From assembly GCA_965277835.1 (NCBI GenBank), contig OZ255841.1:1674001-1738000 (forward strand): a stretch of DNA of 64,000 nt, in the 5' to 3' direction. Source of the DNA: Arcticimaribacter sp965277835. Lineage in GTDB: Bacteria; Bacteroidota; Bacteroidia; Flavobacteriales; Flavobacteriaceae. Made by a program: the position numbers and the translations under genes. Positions 40,917 through 50,054 of the stretch are shown piece after piece. The notes below the pieces were generated by a model that made no database searches, was not told the DNA's origin, and saw nothing but the letters and a program-made list of their open reading frames with translations. Within the stretch, counting starts at the first letter, position 1. Every line of letters begins with the position of its first letter.

Positions 40917-41495
40917 GTGTTCCATTTTTACTACTTTCTTTTTTTCGGTTTATCTTTTGTACAAGTAAAGCAAGATAAGGTTTGGGATGCAGATGGGGTA
41001 AAAACAGTTGTTATAAATTGTTCATGGGTAAGTCAAATAGATGTTTCTACACACGAAATCTCTACTATTAGAGTTAAATATATACAAGAAGGGGAATACC
41101 AAAACGCCTATTTGTTAAGTTCTAAAAGAGAAGGAAACTCATTCTATATTGAAGAAAAGCAACGGACGTCTTTTAACGACCCTAACGATAAATTAAGTGC
41201 ACATAAAGTGGTCGCAAATAAAATGCAGCTTATTCTCCCAGAAAATTTGAATATAAAGTTAAATGCTAAAGAGACAGTATTAAAACTTAGTGGGAATTTC
41301 GAAATACTAAACATTGTATTTAATCAAGGGAAAGCATTTTTTAATGTTCCTCAAATTAAAGGAGATATTATGACACTCGGGGGGGATATTTATTTGCATA
41401 ATATAAAATCTAATAAAATACCAGAAACCCTTAATGTCATTAATAAACATGGAAATATAATAATCAATCCTAAAAACAATTTATTTTTGCCTTAA
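40917..41495 (+). CDS. Hypothetical exported protein between dksA-like and lspA
   Basis: This 192-aa protein starts with GTG at 40917, 3 nt after the dksA-like stop. A short signal peptide (FHFYYFLFFGLSFVQ) is followed by beta-rich sequence (KTVVINCSWVSQIDVSTHEISTIRVKY, MQLILPENLNIKLNAKETVLKLSGNFEILNIVFNQGKAFFNVPQIKG), which suggests a stacked beta fold like DUF4097 adhesin-type proteins. I cannot give a function. Its place in the run before lspA is probably conserved in the family. Confidence 0.75.
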   Translation: MFHFYYFLFFGLSFVQVKQDKVWDADGVKTVVINCSWVSQIDVSTHEISTIRVKYIQEGEYQNAYLLSSKREGNSFYIEEKQRTSFNDPNDKLSAHKVVANKMQLILPENLNIKLNAKETVLKLSGNFEILNIVFNQGKAFFNVPQIKGDIMTLGGDIYLHNIKSNKIPETLNVINKHGNIIINPKNNLFLP

Positions 41496-41496
41496 G

Positions 41497-42156
41497 ATGA
41501 GTTTAGTTAAATTTCCATTTTTGAATCTTAACAAAAAAACTGCGGTGCTTTTAATCATTGTTGTTTTAATGATTGATCAGATTTCAAAAATATACATCAA
41601 ATTACATTACCCTTTATCTATATACGGAGAACCTGCAATTGTTGATTGGGGCTTTTTTAAACTTCTTTTAGTTGAAAATAAAGGAATGGCTTGGGGAACT
41701 AAAATCAACGATATTATTCCATTTATTAGTGAAGAGATAGGTAAATTAATACTTACAGTATTTCGTTTAGTTGCTATTGGTTTTATTGGTTGGTGGTTAT
41801 ATAAAATTTTAAACTCTAAAACTTCTCAGTTACTTCGTTGGGCTTTATGTCTAATTTTAACTGGGGCTATTGGTAATATTATTGATTCTGTTTTCTATGG
41901 GGTTTGGTTTTCTCATAGTTATGGTCAAGTTGCCGAGTTTATGCCCGATGAAGGATATGCTCCTTTATTTTATGGACATGTCGTAGATATGCTTCAATTC
42001 CCTTTAGTTACTTGGGTTTGGCCCAAGTGGTTACCTTTTATAGGAGGAGAGAACTATACGTTTTTTGAATATGTATTTAATATAGCTGATTTCTCTATAA
42101 GTACAGGAGTAGGACTTTTGCTATTTTTCAATAAACGTGCCTTCAAAAAAGAGTAG
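41497..42156 (+). CDS. lspA: Lipoprotein signal peptidase (signal peptidase II)
   Basis: This 219-aa inner-membrane aspartyl protease cuts signal peptides of prolipoproteins after lipid transfer. Motifs: LMIDQISKIYIK, VENKGMAWG, catalytic Asp130 in GAIGNIIDSVFYG and Asp198 in FNIADFSIS. The stretch between the two Asp residues is much longer than in E. coli, as is usual in Bacteroidota. Lipoproteins encoded in this window (1185, 7554, 11539 and 57985) would be substrates. The gene starts 1 nt after its upstream neighbour. Confidence 0.95.
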   Translation: MSLVKFPFLNLNKKTAVLLIIVVLMIDQISKIYIKLHYPLSIYGEPAIVDWGFFKLLLVENKGMAWGTKINDIIPFISEEIGKLILTVFRLVAIGFIGWWLYKILNSKTSQLLRWALCLILTGAIGNIIDSVFYGVWFSHSYGQVAEFMPDEGYAPLFYGHVVDMLQFPLVTWVWPKWLPFIGGENYTFFEYVFNIADFSISTGVGLLLFFNKRAFKKE

Positions 42157-42341
42157 TAATATCCGTGTGTATTTAGGGGGGAAGACTCCTCAAGTGATAT
42201 AAGCAGTATAAACAAGATTAACTTAGCCTAAGTGTCAGCTAAATAATGGGCATATAAAAAGAACGGTGATTTTTAAACGCACATTTTTTTGAATCATTAA
42301 GTTCACCAATACTTAATTAGATTTGGTTTGAAAAAGAAGCT
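42157..42341. other. Gap between lspA and the nonulosonate island
   Basis: No gene is seen. An inverted repeat ATTAAGT (42296-42302) and ACTTAAT (42311-42317) lies between the converging genes, without a T-run. This is the right border of the sugar island. Confidence 0.3.
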
Positions 42342-43880
42342 TTAAATGTTTTTTTGAAACCAATTTAACAACTCTTTTTGACCTGAGATTATTTCAATAC
42401 CGTGAGCACCTCTATCATTTTTCGAAATTTTTGCCGTGGAATCATAGTATATAGATTTTTTATTTAATAGTTTACCTATAACTCCTGTTGTAGTAAATGG
42501 TGATGAAATAATAATATCAGAATCTTTAATTAAGGTTTCTGCCGCAATATCTCCATGAACTTGATTTAAATCTCCGTTTTCTATTTTACTATCCACAAAA
42601 TATTCATATTCTTTCAATTGATAATATTTTCCCTCAGCTCTTTTAGGTTTTATATAAAGTTCTATTTCATAATTTGAACTAGATTTTATTATATGGTTAA
42701 TAAAATCTATGTGTATTTTAACATCATGATTATAACCTAAATCATACAGAGTCGTAAATCCCCAAAAGAAATGTAAATAATGAGGAGGGACATCGAAAAT
42801 TGCAATTCGTAATTTCTTTTTTTTGGGAGGTATAATCACTGCTTTTCCACTAAACCGAATAGGACCACATGCTATAAAGTTAGATTTGAAAGAAAGAGAT
42901 AAAAGGTCTTTTTGATATTGATCCCAAACCAAGACTTGTGGCCAATTCATTAAAGCAACATATTCGCAGTCTTTTTCATATTCATCTGAAACCATAATAA
43001 CTTCACTGATAGAATAAAAATATGAAATAATTGACGCTCCAAACTCTTCTGCCTTATATGTCCATATAGGCCTATAAAAAGTAACTGAATTATAAAACAA
43101 ATATTTTGAAGCAATATTTTGTTTATCACAAAAGTTAAATGTATTGGCTTCAATTAAATCATTTGATAACAAAGCATACCACCACTTTCCCTGAAAAAAA
43201 TAAAAAGCATGTTGAAGCCACATGTAAAAAGATGAACAAAAATATTTAAATGGCTTTGAAACAAAGGGTAAAGGGCCGTTTTTTGTAGAAATTTTATGTG
43301 ATTTATAATTTATATCTTTTCTTTTTTTAACATTGTGATAAACCTTCTTTTCGGTAGGATTAAATTTATTTATATACCAAGTAATAATATCATATGAACT
43401 CCCATCAGGATAAAAATCTGGTAGATTTTTAAAAGAAAGTTTATCAAAATATATAAATGACTCTCTTTCTGTATTTTCAATACCTGTAAATTTTAATGTT
43501 TTTATAATTAATCTATATAATCCTCGTAAAAGAATTAAACCCATTGTGATCCAAAAAGAAATAGTAGTAAAAAATACTGAGACAGGGATTCCCTTTTCTT
43601 TGAGAATTTTTTGACAACTTGGGTGTAAGGGGTAAAATTTTATTTTTTTCTTAGAACCTAAAGCGAAAAAAATCTTACGTTCTAATTTAATAGTTCCAAA
43701 AAGGTTAAAATAATATTGCCGTGTTGCAAGCTCTAAATCAAAATATGTTTTTTGACTAATTTCAGGAAATCTAATCCCTTCAAATGCTCTTCGGATATCT
43801 CTTATATGCTTTAACTCCCCCTTTTTGTATAATTTTAAATATGCTTTTAGTCTAAGTTTATCATTATATTTTTTAAACAT
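42342..43880 (-). CDS. Putative surface-glycan transferase with PFTS-like motif
   Basis: This 512-aa protein is last in the nonulosonate operon. Near residue 460 it has IISSPFTTTGVIGKLLNKKSIYYDST, close to the PFTS motif of a polysaccharide biosynthesis family and similar in position to the CMP-sugar-binding end of polysialyl- and capsule transferases. A hydrophobic stretch at about 100-125 (VSVFFTTISFWITMGLILLRGLY) may attach it to the membrane. As the only candidate glycosyltransferase in the island it probably transfers the CMP-activated sugar. No donor or acceptor can be read from sequence. Confidence 0.7.
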   Translation of the reverse strand: MFKKYNDKLRLKAYLKLYKKGELKHIRDIRRAFEGIRFPEISQKTYFDLELATRQYYFNLFGTIKLERKIFFALGSKKKIKFYPLHPSCQKILKEKGIPVSVFFTTISFWITMGLILLRGLYRLIIKTLKFTGIENTERESFIYFDKLSFKNLPDFYPDGSSYDIITWYINKFNPTEKKVYHNVKKRKDINYKSHKISTKNGPLPFVSKPFKYFCSSFYMWLQHAFYFFQGKWWYALLSNDLIEANTFNFCDKQNIASKYLFYNSVTFYRPIWTYKAEEFGASIISYFYSISEVIMVSDEYEKDCEYVALMNWPQVLVWDQYQKDLLSLSFKSNFIACGPIRFSGKAVIIPPKKKKLRIAIFDVPPHYLHFFWGFTTLYDLGYNHDVKIHIDFINHIIKSSSNYEIELYIKPKRAEGKYYQLKEYEYFVDSKIENGDLNQVHGDIAAETLIKDSDIIISSPFTTTGVIGKLLNKKSIYYDSTAKISKNDRGAHGIEIISGQKELLNWFQKNI

Positions 43881-43912
43881 AATTTATAAATTCATTTTAT
43901 GTAAAATAAACT

Positions 43913-45118
43913 TTAATAAACAGTGTGTTTTAGCTTCCAATCACCGTTTGAATCTCTCCCCCATAAATGAGGAGATCTAAACTTATCAGCTAATTCATTC
44001 TTAAAATACTCTGGGTCTATATCAAGATAATCCATAATTTCTTTAAAATATCGGTCAGGAAATTCACCATCAAATTTTTTGACTAATGCAACCGCTTCCT
44101 CTCTTGTTATATGATTATTTCTTACCTCCTGTGAAGCATCATAAGTTGCTCTTCCTATGCCAAATTTTATAAAAGTAGTATAATAATGTAGGTCATCTAT
44201 TTTATCATCTATACTATTGTATTTACTATAGGTTCCTTGAGTTCTAAATGGTCTTGCTTTAAATCCTGTGTTCTCTACAGCATAATAGTATGCTTCTTGA
44301 GGAATCCATTTAAGGTAGTATCCTAAATAATGGACGTCTATTTGTTTTTCTTGGAGGACCGACGAACTTATAGGAAGGAAAGTTTCTAAATCACTATTTG
44401 ATAAACTATACTTCTCTCTTAATTCTTTTACTGAAACTCCTCCTAAATATAGTTGATCAATATTTTTATATGAAAAATAAGATTTATCTCTCAAAGAAGT
44501 ATTATTATCGGCTATAGGATTTCCATACTCGGCTTCATTCTCACCATAGAAAATTAAAGAGATTCCATATTTAGCTGCAAGTTTTGGAGCAAGGTTTTTT
44601 TGTCCTAATATAAATGTTTGAAAAGGGTGATATAAGTTTTCTATTGAAAGTTTAGTAAGTAGTTTCATCATTTTCCCATTAGGTGTGAAAGTAACATTAT
44701 CAAACCCGCTATCAATCCAGCTTTTCCAATTTTTATATCCATAATCTGTATATAAAATAGGAGGCCAAGTTATTGTTAAAGGATTCATACCATACTTATA
44801 TTTTAAAACATGAGCTTGATAGGCACTATCTTTACCTCCGCTTCCAGGAACCATACAATCATAAGACCCATCTTTTGAGCGGTATTTATCTAATAATTTT
44901 ATTAACTCATCCTCTCGTTTTTCCCAGTTAATTTTATTTTTATTTTCTGAATTCAAACAAGCATCACAGATATTATCCTCATTAAAATTAAGTGTTTTCT
45001 TATTAGTTTTAAATGTATGTTTAAATTCAATTTCTGATGTAGGTCGTTGATTTGATATAACACATCGAGAACAAAATTTAACCTCGGATGGCAATCCATA
45101 TAATGTCTTTTCTGGCAT
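43913..45118 (-). CDS. pseA: N-acetyl sugar amidotransferase (PseA/WbpG/WbuX family)
   Basis: This 401-aa ATP-dependent enzyme places an amidino group on an N-acyl amino sugar. The PP-loop PGSGGKDSAYQAHVLK activates the acyl oxygen, and the Cys pairs CSRC and CDAC at the N-terminus probably bind zinc. FYGENEAEYGNP and YYLKWIPQEAYYYAVENTGF are family segments. Ammonia should come from the HisH-like/HisF-like pair encoded just upstream (9-nt gap). Known relatives make acetamidino forms of pseudaminic acid and of ManNAc3NAc-uronic acid. Confidence 0.9.
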   Translation of the reverse strand: MPEKTLYGLPSEVKFCSRCVISNQRPTSEIEFKHTFKTNKKTLNFNEDNICDACLNSENKNKINWEKREDELIKLLDKYRSKDGSYDCMVPGSGGKDSAYQAHVLKYKYGMNPLTITWPPILYTDYGYKNWKSWIDSGFDNVTFTPNGKMMKLLTKLSIENLYHPFQTFILGQKNLAPKLAAKYGISLIFYGENEAEYGNPIADNNTSLRDKSYFSYKNIDQLYLGGVSVKELREKYSLSNSDLETFLPISSSVLQEKQIDVHYLGYYLKWIPQEAYYYAVENTGFKARPFRTQGTYSKYNSIDDKIDDLHYYTTFIKFGIGRATYDASQEVRNNHITREEAVALVKKFDGEFPDRYFKEIMDYLDIDPEYFKNELADKFRSPHLWGRDSNGDWKLKHTVY

Positions 45119-45127
45119 AATTATTTT

Positions 45128-45766
45128 TTACATTAATTTTATTATACTTCTATATATATCTAATCCTTTTTGAGCACTTTTCTCAGGATGAAATTGAATT
45201 CCAATTATATTATTTTTAATTACAATTGAAGTATAATTAATACCTGAATAATTTGTTTCCATATAAATTAAATTATCATCTTTAGGTTGGCAATAATACG
45301 AATGAACAAAATACATAAAACTCCCATCTTCTAAATTATTTAATATTGGATTTACACTCTTTTTTTTATTATGAATCGTATTCCATTGAATTTGAGGAAT
45401 TATATTGTTAATTCCTTCTTTATTCTGTTTTGGAAACTTTCTGACAATTCCCTCAATTAAATTTAACCCTTTATGTTGACCAAATTCTTCGCTTTCAGTA
45501 AACATTAGTTGCATTCCTAAACAAATACCAATGAAAGGTTTACCTGATTTTGCAAATTGTAAAAGAGGATTAACTAGATTGTTTTTTTTTAAATTTTCCA
45601 TTGCAACCCCAAAAGCGCCAACACCAGGAAGTATTAATCCATCGGCATTTTCAATTTCGTTAGCACAAGAAGTAATCTTAGCTTCTACCCCTAAATGACT
45701 ACAAGCCTGTTCAACGCTAAATAAATTACCTAAACCATAATCAATAATTGCTATCTTTTTTTTCAT
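45128..45766 (-). CDS. HisH-like glutamine amidotransferase for sugar amidation (WbuY)
   Basis: This 212-aa class I glutaminase starts at ATG 45764-45766 (MKKKIAIIDYGLGN), overlapping the HisF-like stop as ATGA. The triad is intact: nucleophile Cys in GICLGMQLMF and His-Glu in FHPEKS. It releases ammonia from glutamine and channels it through the HisF-like partner to the amidotransferase. True histidine biosynthesis is unlikely because no other his gene is nearby and the partners are sugar genes. Confidence 0.88.
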   Translation of the reverse strand: MKKKIAIIDYGLGNLFSVEQACSHLGVEAKITSCANEIENADGLILPGVGAFGVAMENLKKNNLVNPLLQFAKSGKPFIGICLGMQLMFTESEEFGQHKGLNLIEGIVRKFPKQNKEGINNIIPQIQWNTIHNKKKSVNPILNNLEDGSFMYFVHSYYCQPKDDNLIYMETNYSGINYTSIVIKNNIIGIQFHPEKSAQKGLDIYRSIIKLM

Positions 45767-46623
45767 TCTAAAATAGGTCTGCAAAATATATTATTTTTCT
45801 TCAAATAATTTTTTAACTCAGGTATTGTAAATGTTTTAATTTTATTATAATGAGTCTTTTTATTTAAAAATGTACGATTCCCTTCAATGTTATTCGGCTC
45901 AATTTGTTTTATATTTTGTATGGCATTATAATGCAAAGCCGAAGCTATCGCTAAACCATCTACTTTACTCTCATTAATTACTTCGGTAACATTTTCAAAA
46001 GTACTTGCGCCTCCATGGCATATTAAAGGAATTGACACTTTTTGTCTTATTTTTTTCATCAAGTCTATATCAAACCCCATAGCAGTACCATCATTATCTA
46101 CTGATGTAACTACAATTTCGCCGGCTCCAAGAGTTTCTACTTGTTCTGCCCACTGGGTAACTTCTAAACCTGTTTCTTCTCTTCCATTATCAATAAAGGC
46201 ATAATACTTACCGTCTGTATTCTTAATGCATTCAATAGAAACTACAATTGTAGAAGATCCAAATTTTTGAGCAGCGTTTCTAATTATTTGAGGGTTTTTA
46301 ACAGCTATTGTATTTAGTGTTACTTTATCTGCCCCTACTCTTAAAACAGATTGTATATCATCTAATGTTCTTATTCCTCCTCCTACTGTAATAGGGATGA
46401 ATATATTCTTTGCTGTTTTAGAAATGATATCTTGTAGACTATTACGTTCATATAAGCTTGCTACAACATCTTGAAAAATAATTTCATCTGCACCATTATC
46501 ATAATAAAATTTTGCAAATGACTCAGGAGAGCCTAGCACTCTTAATCCTTCTAAATGAATTCCTTTTACTAAGTTAGGTCCTTTAATATCAAGTCTTGGT
46601 ATAACCCTAATTATTTGCTTCAT
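45763..46623 (-). CDS. HisF-like sugar-amidation protein (WbuZ)
   Basis: This 286-aa TIM barrel is related to the cyclase subunit of imidazole glycerol phosphate synthase. VIPRLDIKGPNLVKGIHLEGLRVLG replaces the CLDVKDGRVVKG of real HisF, and the second-half Asp is kept in VTSVDNDGTAMGFD. The C-terminus is extended by about 30 residues (NRTFLNKKTHYNKIKTFTIPELKNYL). This form is typical of the amidation-associated WbuZ group, which passes ammonia from WbuY to PseA/WbpG enzymes. It overlaps wbuY by 4 nt. Confidence 0.88.
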   Translation of the reverse strand: MKQIIRVIPRLDIKGPNLVKGIHLEGLRVLGSPESFAKFYYDNGADEIIFQDVVASLYERNSLQDIISKTAKNIFIPITVGGGIRTLDDIQSVLRVGADKVTLNTIAVKNPQIIRNAAQKFGSSTIVVSIECIKNTDGKYYAFIDNGREETGLEVTQWAEQVETLGAGEIVVTSVDNDGTAMGFDIDLMKKIRQKVSIPLICHGGASTFENVTEVINESKVDGLAIASALHYNAIQNIKQIEPNNIEGNRTFLNKKTHYNKIKTFTIPELKNYLKKNNIFCRPILE

Positions 46624-46645
46624 TTTTAATTAACCATCAGTCTAT

Positions 46646-47380
46646 TTAAATAGCAGTCCATCCGCCATCTATAGCGATATTTTGCCCTGTTATATATTTT
46701 GTTTTATCAGATAAAAGAAAAGAGACTGTTGGAGCAATATCCATAGGCATTGCCATTCTTTTAAGAGGCACTTTATTTTCATAATTTTTCACAAAAACAT
46801 CATCCTGATTATCAAAAATCCCTCCTGGGGAAACGCAATTAAATCGAATTTGATTTTCCCCAAAATAAGATGCTAAATAACGGTTCATATTAATTAAACC
46901 TCCTTTAATCGCCGAATAGGCAACAGGAGAAGTTAAAGATGTATTTTCATATAAACTAAAGTCATTTCCTACTATCCCATAAATAGAAGCAATATTAACT
47001 ACAGATGCAGATTTTTGATTCTTCATTTTTTCAACAATAGGTTTAAGTATTGCAAAAATACTATTTAATTGCCAATTTATATTTGTTTGAAAAGATTTTG
47101 AACTAACATCTTCAAATTTTAAACCCCAATCTTTTGTCTTTGGATAAGCGTTGTTTACTAACCCATCAATTCTATCATAGTTTTGTATTATCTCATTGGT
47201 TTTATCTTCACAATCCTCTGCTGTAATATCAAAAAAATAGTGGTGTTCTTTCTCGTTTGTTTTATTAGCTATATCTAAATTTATAGCTATACCCCCTTCA
47301 GATTTAATATCATTAATAATTGCTCTACCAATAAGACCAGACCCCCCTGTAACAATAATTATTTTATCTTTTAAAATCAT
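46646..47380 (-). CDS. SDR family oxidoreductase, PtmA-like
   Basis: This 244-aa protein has the Rossmann motif TGGSGLIGRA near residues 10-19, VNNAYP, a catalytic Ser in NIASIYG, and YSAIKGG (Tyr-x-x-x-Lys). In Campylobacter legionaminic loci an SDR (PtmA) works with a Gfo/Idh/MocA-type protein (PtmF) in making the amino-sugar precursor used by PtmE. The same three gene types are neighbours here, so I infer the same role. It overlaps the next upstream gene by 4 nt. Confidence 0.82.
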   Translation of the reverse strand: MILKDKIIIVTGGSGLIGRAIINDIKSEGGIAINLDIANKTNEKEHHYFFDITAEDCEDKTNEIIQNYDRIDGLVNNAYPKTKDWGLKFEDVSSKSFQTNINWQLNSIFAILKPIVEKMKNQKSASVVNIASIYGIVGNDFSLYENTSLTSPVAYSAIKGGLINMNRYLASYFGENQIRFNCVSPGGIFDNQDDVFVKNYENKVPLKRMAMPMDIAPTVSFLLSDKTKYITGQNIAIDGGWTAI

Positions 47381-48294
47381 AACACTAAGTTTAAAACAGT
47401 TAAAGCTTCTGTCAAATCATTTACTTTGATTTGGTCACTTTTTATATTTTCGAAAAAATATTTAATTTGATTTTCGTATGAATTTAACATTGCTTGTTTT
47501 GGAGCCTTATAAAGAGAAATATTATTAACCGTATCTTTTATCTCTCCCTTAATAAAATCGATTTGCAATGTGTCTTTCTCACGAACGATTTCTATAAATC
47601 TTTTTGCATCTTTTCTAAAATAATTTAGAATTATAGTAGCATTAAAATCATTATATTCAAAATGAATCATTGCCCAATCATTAGAGTCAATTTTTAAGTT
47701 TGAGACCTTTCTTCTTTTTATGGTCGATTCATTAGGTTTTCCAAACAAGTAGAATATTAAATCAGGTTCGTGAATTAAATCCAAGTCAACACCTCCTCCT
47801 AACTTACTTTGAGCACTATATGATTCCCTATAATCTTGAGTAGGACGCCAATTTGGAAGATATGAGCCACAATAAGATATTATTTCATTTATTTTTGAAT
47901 GATTATCATTTAAATATTGCTTAAGAAAAATCACTAATGGGTGAAAACGTAAGTTACACGCAATATATATTAAAGGATTTAGACTATCAGAAGCTTGTGC
48001 TAATTGTTCCCATTGTATTTTATTTACACACAAAGGTTTTTCAACAAAAAGTGGGACATTCAACTGATTCAATTCTAAAATTTGTTCAGCATGAAAAATG
48101 GAAGGACTTGAAATAATAATCGCATCAAAATTATAGTTTTTTATACTATCTCTTTTTATTGAATTTATTCCTTCAATGGGCAAATAATTTTCCTTATGTC
48201 TAAGAGCATAAAAAACTGTATTAGAATAAAGTTTTTCTATTGCATATTTATGCTTTTTAGCGATAGAGCCATATCCTACAAATAATATATTCAT
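47377..48294 (-). CDS. Gfo/Idh/MocA family oxidoreductase, PtmF-like
   Basis: This 305-aa NAD(P)-dependent protein begins with ILFVGYGSIAKKHKYAIEKL and has the family LFVEKPLCVNKIQWEQLAQ motif (EKP). LGGGVDLDLIHEPDLIFYLFG carries the D-x-x-x-H of the active site. Together with the SDR gene 4 nt into its end it forms the pair seen in legionaminic loci (PtmF/PtmA). It overlaps the CMP-sugar synthetase gene by 4 nt. Confidence 0.85.
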   Translation of the reverse strand: MNILFVGYGSIAKKHKYAIEKLYSNTVFYALRHKENYLPIEGINSIKRDSIKNYNFDAIIISSPSIFHAEQILELNQLNVPLFVEKPLCVNKIQWEQLAQASDSLNPLIYIACNLRFHPLVIFLKQYLNDNHSKINEIISYCGSYLPNWRPTQDYRESYSAQSKLGGGVDLDLIHEPDLIFYLFGKPNESTIKRRKVSNLKIDSNDWAMIHFEYNDFNATIILNYFRKDAKRFIEIVREKDTLQIDFIKGEIKDTVNNISLYKAPKQAMLNSYENQIKYFFENIKSDQIKVNDLTEALTVLNLVL

Positions 48295-49007
48295 AATAAA
48301 CCTTCTATTTTTTTATTTTGAGCGAGGTATTCTAAATATTCAAAATCAGTAATATGGTCTAAATCAAAACATAAGTGATCCATTTCATAAATTAACGATT
48401 GTTCTGTTATTGCAGTTTTATTATTTGCATTGAAAAAAGATCTTCGATACCAATAAAAAGAGGCATTTAAATCATACGTTTTTGGAGCTGATTGACGAGA
48501 TAGGATACCCTCTAAAGGTTTTTTCACAAGCTTAAAATATCCATCTTTTTTTTGCTCTACAATATTGAAATAAGGATTTCTATGCGAAGGGTTTACAGAA
48601 AATATATTTTGAGCGTTGGGATTGTTATGCAAAATTTCAAAAGCAGACTCTATATCTTTTTGTGTTCTCAAAGGCGATGTTACATCTAGGTCTAGAATAT
48701 AATCAAACTGTACTTCTTTTTGTTTTTCTTCATATAATAAAAGCGCTTCGATCGTTTCAATTTTTCCAACCAAATCACCAGAAAGGTTTTTGGGTCTTAT
48801 ATAATTTGTTGTAACCCCCCATTTTTTTGCCACATCAATGATTTCTAAATCATCAGAAGACAAAGCTATTATTGAATTTTTAGGGAATATTATTTTGGCT
48901 TTTTCTATAGTATAGGCTATCAAAGGTTTACCCCCAATATGTATAATATTCTTTCTAGGAATACCCTTAGACCCACCTCGTGCACAAATAGTTATAAGTA
49001 TATTCAT
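48291..49007 (-). CDS. neuA: CMP-nonulosonic acid synthetase (NeuA/LegF-like)
   Basis: This 238-aa cytidylyltransferase activates a nonulosonic acid with CTP. The CTP loop ITICARGGSKGIPRKN lies at residues 6-21; DLDVTSPLRTQKDIESAFEIL, FYWYRRSFF and FDLDHITDFEYLE are family segments with the metal-binding Asp residues. It is equivalent to PtmB/LegF. Sugar specificity cannot be read from sequence. The gene ends in a 4-nt overlap with the Gfo/Idh/MocA gene and starts directly after the PtmE-like stop. Confidence 0.92.
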   Translation of the reverse strand: MNILITICARGGSKGIPRKNIIHIGGKPLIAYTIEKAKIIFPKNSIIALSSDDLEIIDVAKKWGVTTNYIRPKNLSGDLVGKIETIEALLLYEEKQKEVQFDYILDLDVTSPLRTQKDIESAFEILHNNPNAQNIFSVNPSHRNPYFNIVEQKKDGYFKLVKKPLEGILSRQSAPKTYDLNASFYWYRRSFFNANNKTAITEQSLIYEMDHLCFDLDHITDFEYLEYLAQNKKIEGLL

Positions 49008-50054
49008 CTAAAATTGAATTCGATTAATATCCATTTCCGCTTTTTTAAAGTCTTCGGGGTTGCCAATATCTAACCAATATCCAGAAAAAGGATATGTAAT
49101 GACTTTTTCGTTAGAATTAACTAATTGCATTAAAAAGTCAGTAGCATTGTACTCTATACCTTTAGGAATTCGTGTTAAAAATTCTTTTTTAATTAAATAA
49201 ATACCTGCATTAGAATAGTAGGTATAGGTGGGCTTTTCAACTAATGTATTAACGTTATTTTTCTTAGTTTCAACAACTCCGTATGGAACTGTTATTTTAT
49301 ACGGTATAGTAACTACTGACATAGCAGCGTCATTCTCTATAAAATCTAAATAAAACAATTCATAATCTATAGTAGTTAATAAATCGGAATTTGTAACTAA
49401 AACAACGTCATGCTTGAAAGTGTCTATTAAAGAAACTGAACCTATAGTTCCTAAAGGGCTATTCTCCTTAATATAATTAAAGTTTAAATTTTTTGACTTT
49501 CCATCTCCAAAATAAGATTTAATTTGTTCTCCTAAATAGTTTATCGAAAACCAAAAATTGTTGACACCATATTTGATGAGGTTGTTTATATTGTATTCCA
49601 TTATTGGCTTATTTCCTATTTTCAACAAGGGTTTAGGAATAGTATCTGTTAAAGGAGCAAGCCTACTACCACGCCCCCCTGCCATAACAATTGCATCAAA
49701 AGGTAATAGAGAACGGGTCTCTTTAAAATTTATAATGCGGATTATTTCTTTTTTGTCATTAATAACAGGGATTAGTTTATAATCATTCTCTCGAAATTCT
49801 ATGAATTTTTTTAAATTCAAATCTCCTTCTTTTATAACATGGGTTTTAGGCTGGAGAATTTTACTTATAGGGTCTAATATATTTGCACCTTTAATTAATG
49901 CCCTCCTAACGTCTCCGTCAGTTACTGAGCCTATCAAAACATTATTTTCCCCAACAACAAAAAGCGTATTAATTGGAGCTAATTTGTTTAATTGCTCTAA
50001 AACATCTTTTATAGATATATCTTCGCTTATAATATGTTTTGATATACTACTCAT
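49008..50054 (-). CDS. ptmE: Sugar-1-phosphate nucleotidyltransferase with N-terminal CBS pair (PtmE-like)
   Basis: This 348-aa protein joins two CBS motifs (about 1-117; VLIGSVTDGDVRRALI) to a nucleotidyltransferase domain starting at AIVMAGGRGSRLAPLTDTIPKPLLKIG (about 121). GYWLDIGNPEDFKKAE closes the fold. PtmE in Campylobacter makes GDP-linked glucosamine for the legionaminic pathway. Its presence here suggests the precursor is GDP- rather than UDP-linked. It overlaps the hydrolysing epimerase gene by 4 nt. Confidence 0.88.
   Translation of the reverse strand: MSSISKHIISEDISIKDVLEQLNKLAPINTLFVVGENNVLIGSVTDGDVRRALIKGANILDPISKILQPKTHVIKEGDLNLKKFIEFRENDYKLIPVINDKKEIIRIINFKETRSLLPFDAIVMAGGRGSRLAPLTDTIPKPLLKIGNKPIMEYNINNLIKYGVNNFWFSINYLGEQIKSYFGDGKSKNLNFNYIKENSPLGTIGSVSLIDTFKHDVVLVTNSDLLTTIDYELFYLDFIENDAAMSVVTIPYKITVPYGVVETKKNNVNTLVEKPTYTYYSNAGIYLIKKEFLTRIPKGIEYNATDFLMQLVNSNEKVITYPFSGYWLDIGNPEDFKKAEMDINRIQF

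Noticed and set aside
42157..42341. Inverted repeat ATTAAGT/ACTTAAT as a terminator between lspA and the island
   Set aside because: Seven A/T-rich pairs without a T-run; too weak to call.
45128..46623. HisH and HisF as histidine biosynthesis genes
   Set aside because: No other his genes are nearby, the HisF-like start has the WbuZ-type sequence, and both overlap or abut a sugar amidotransferase gene.
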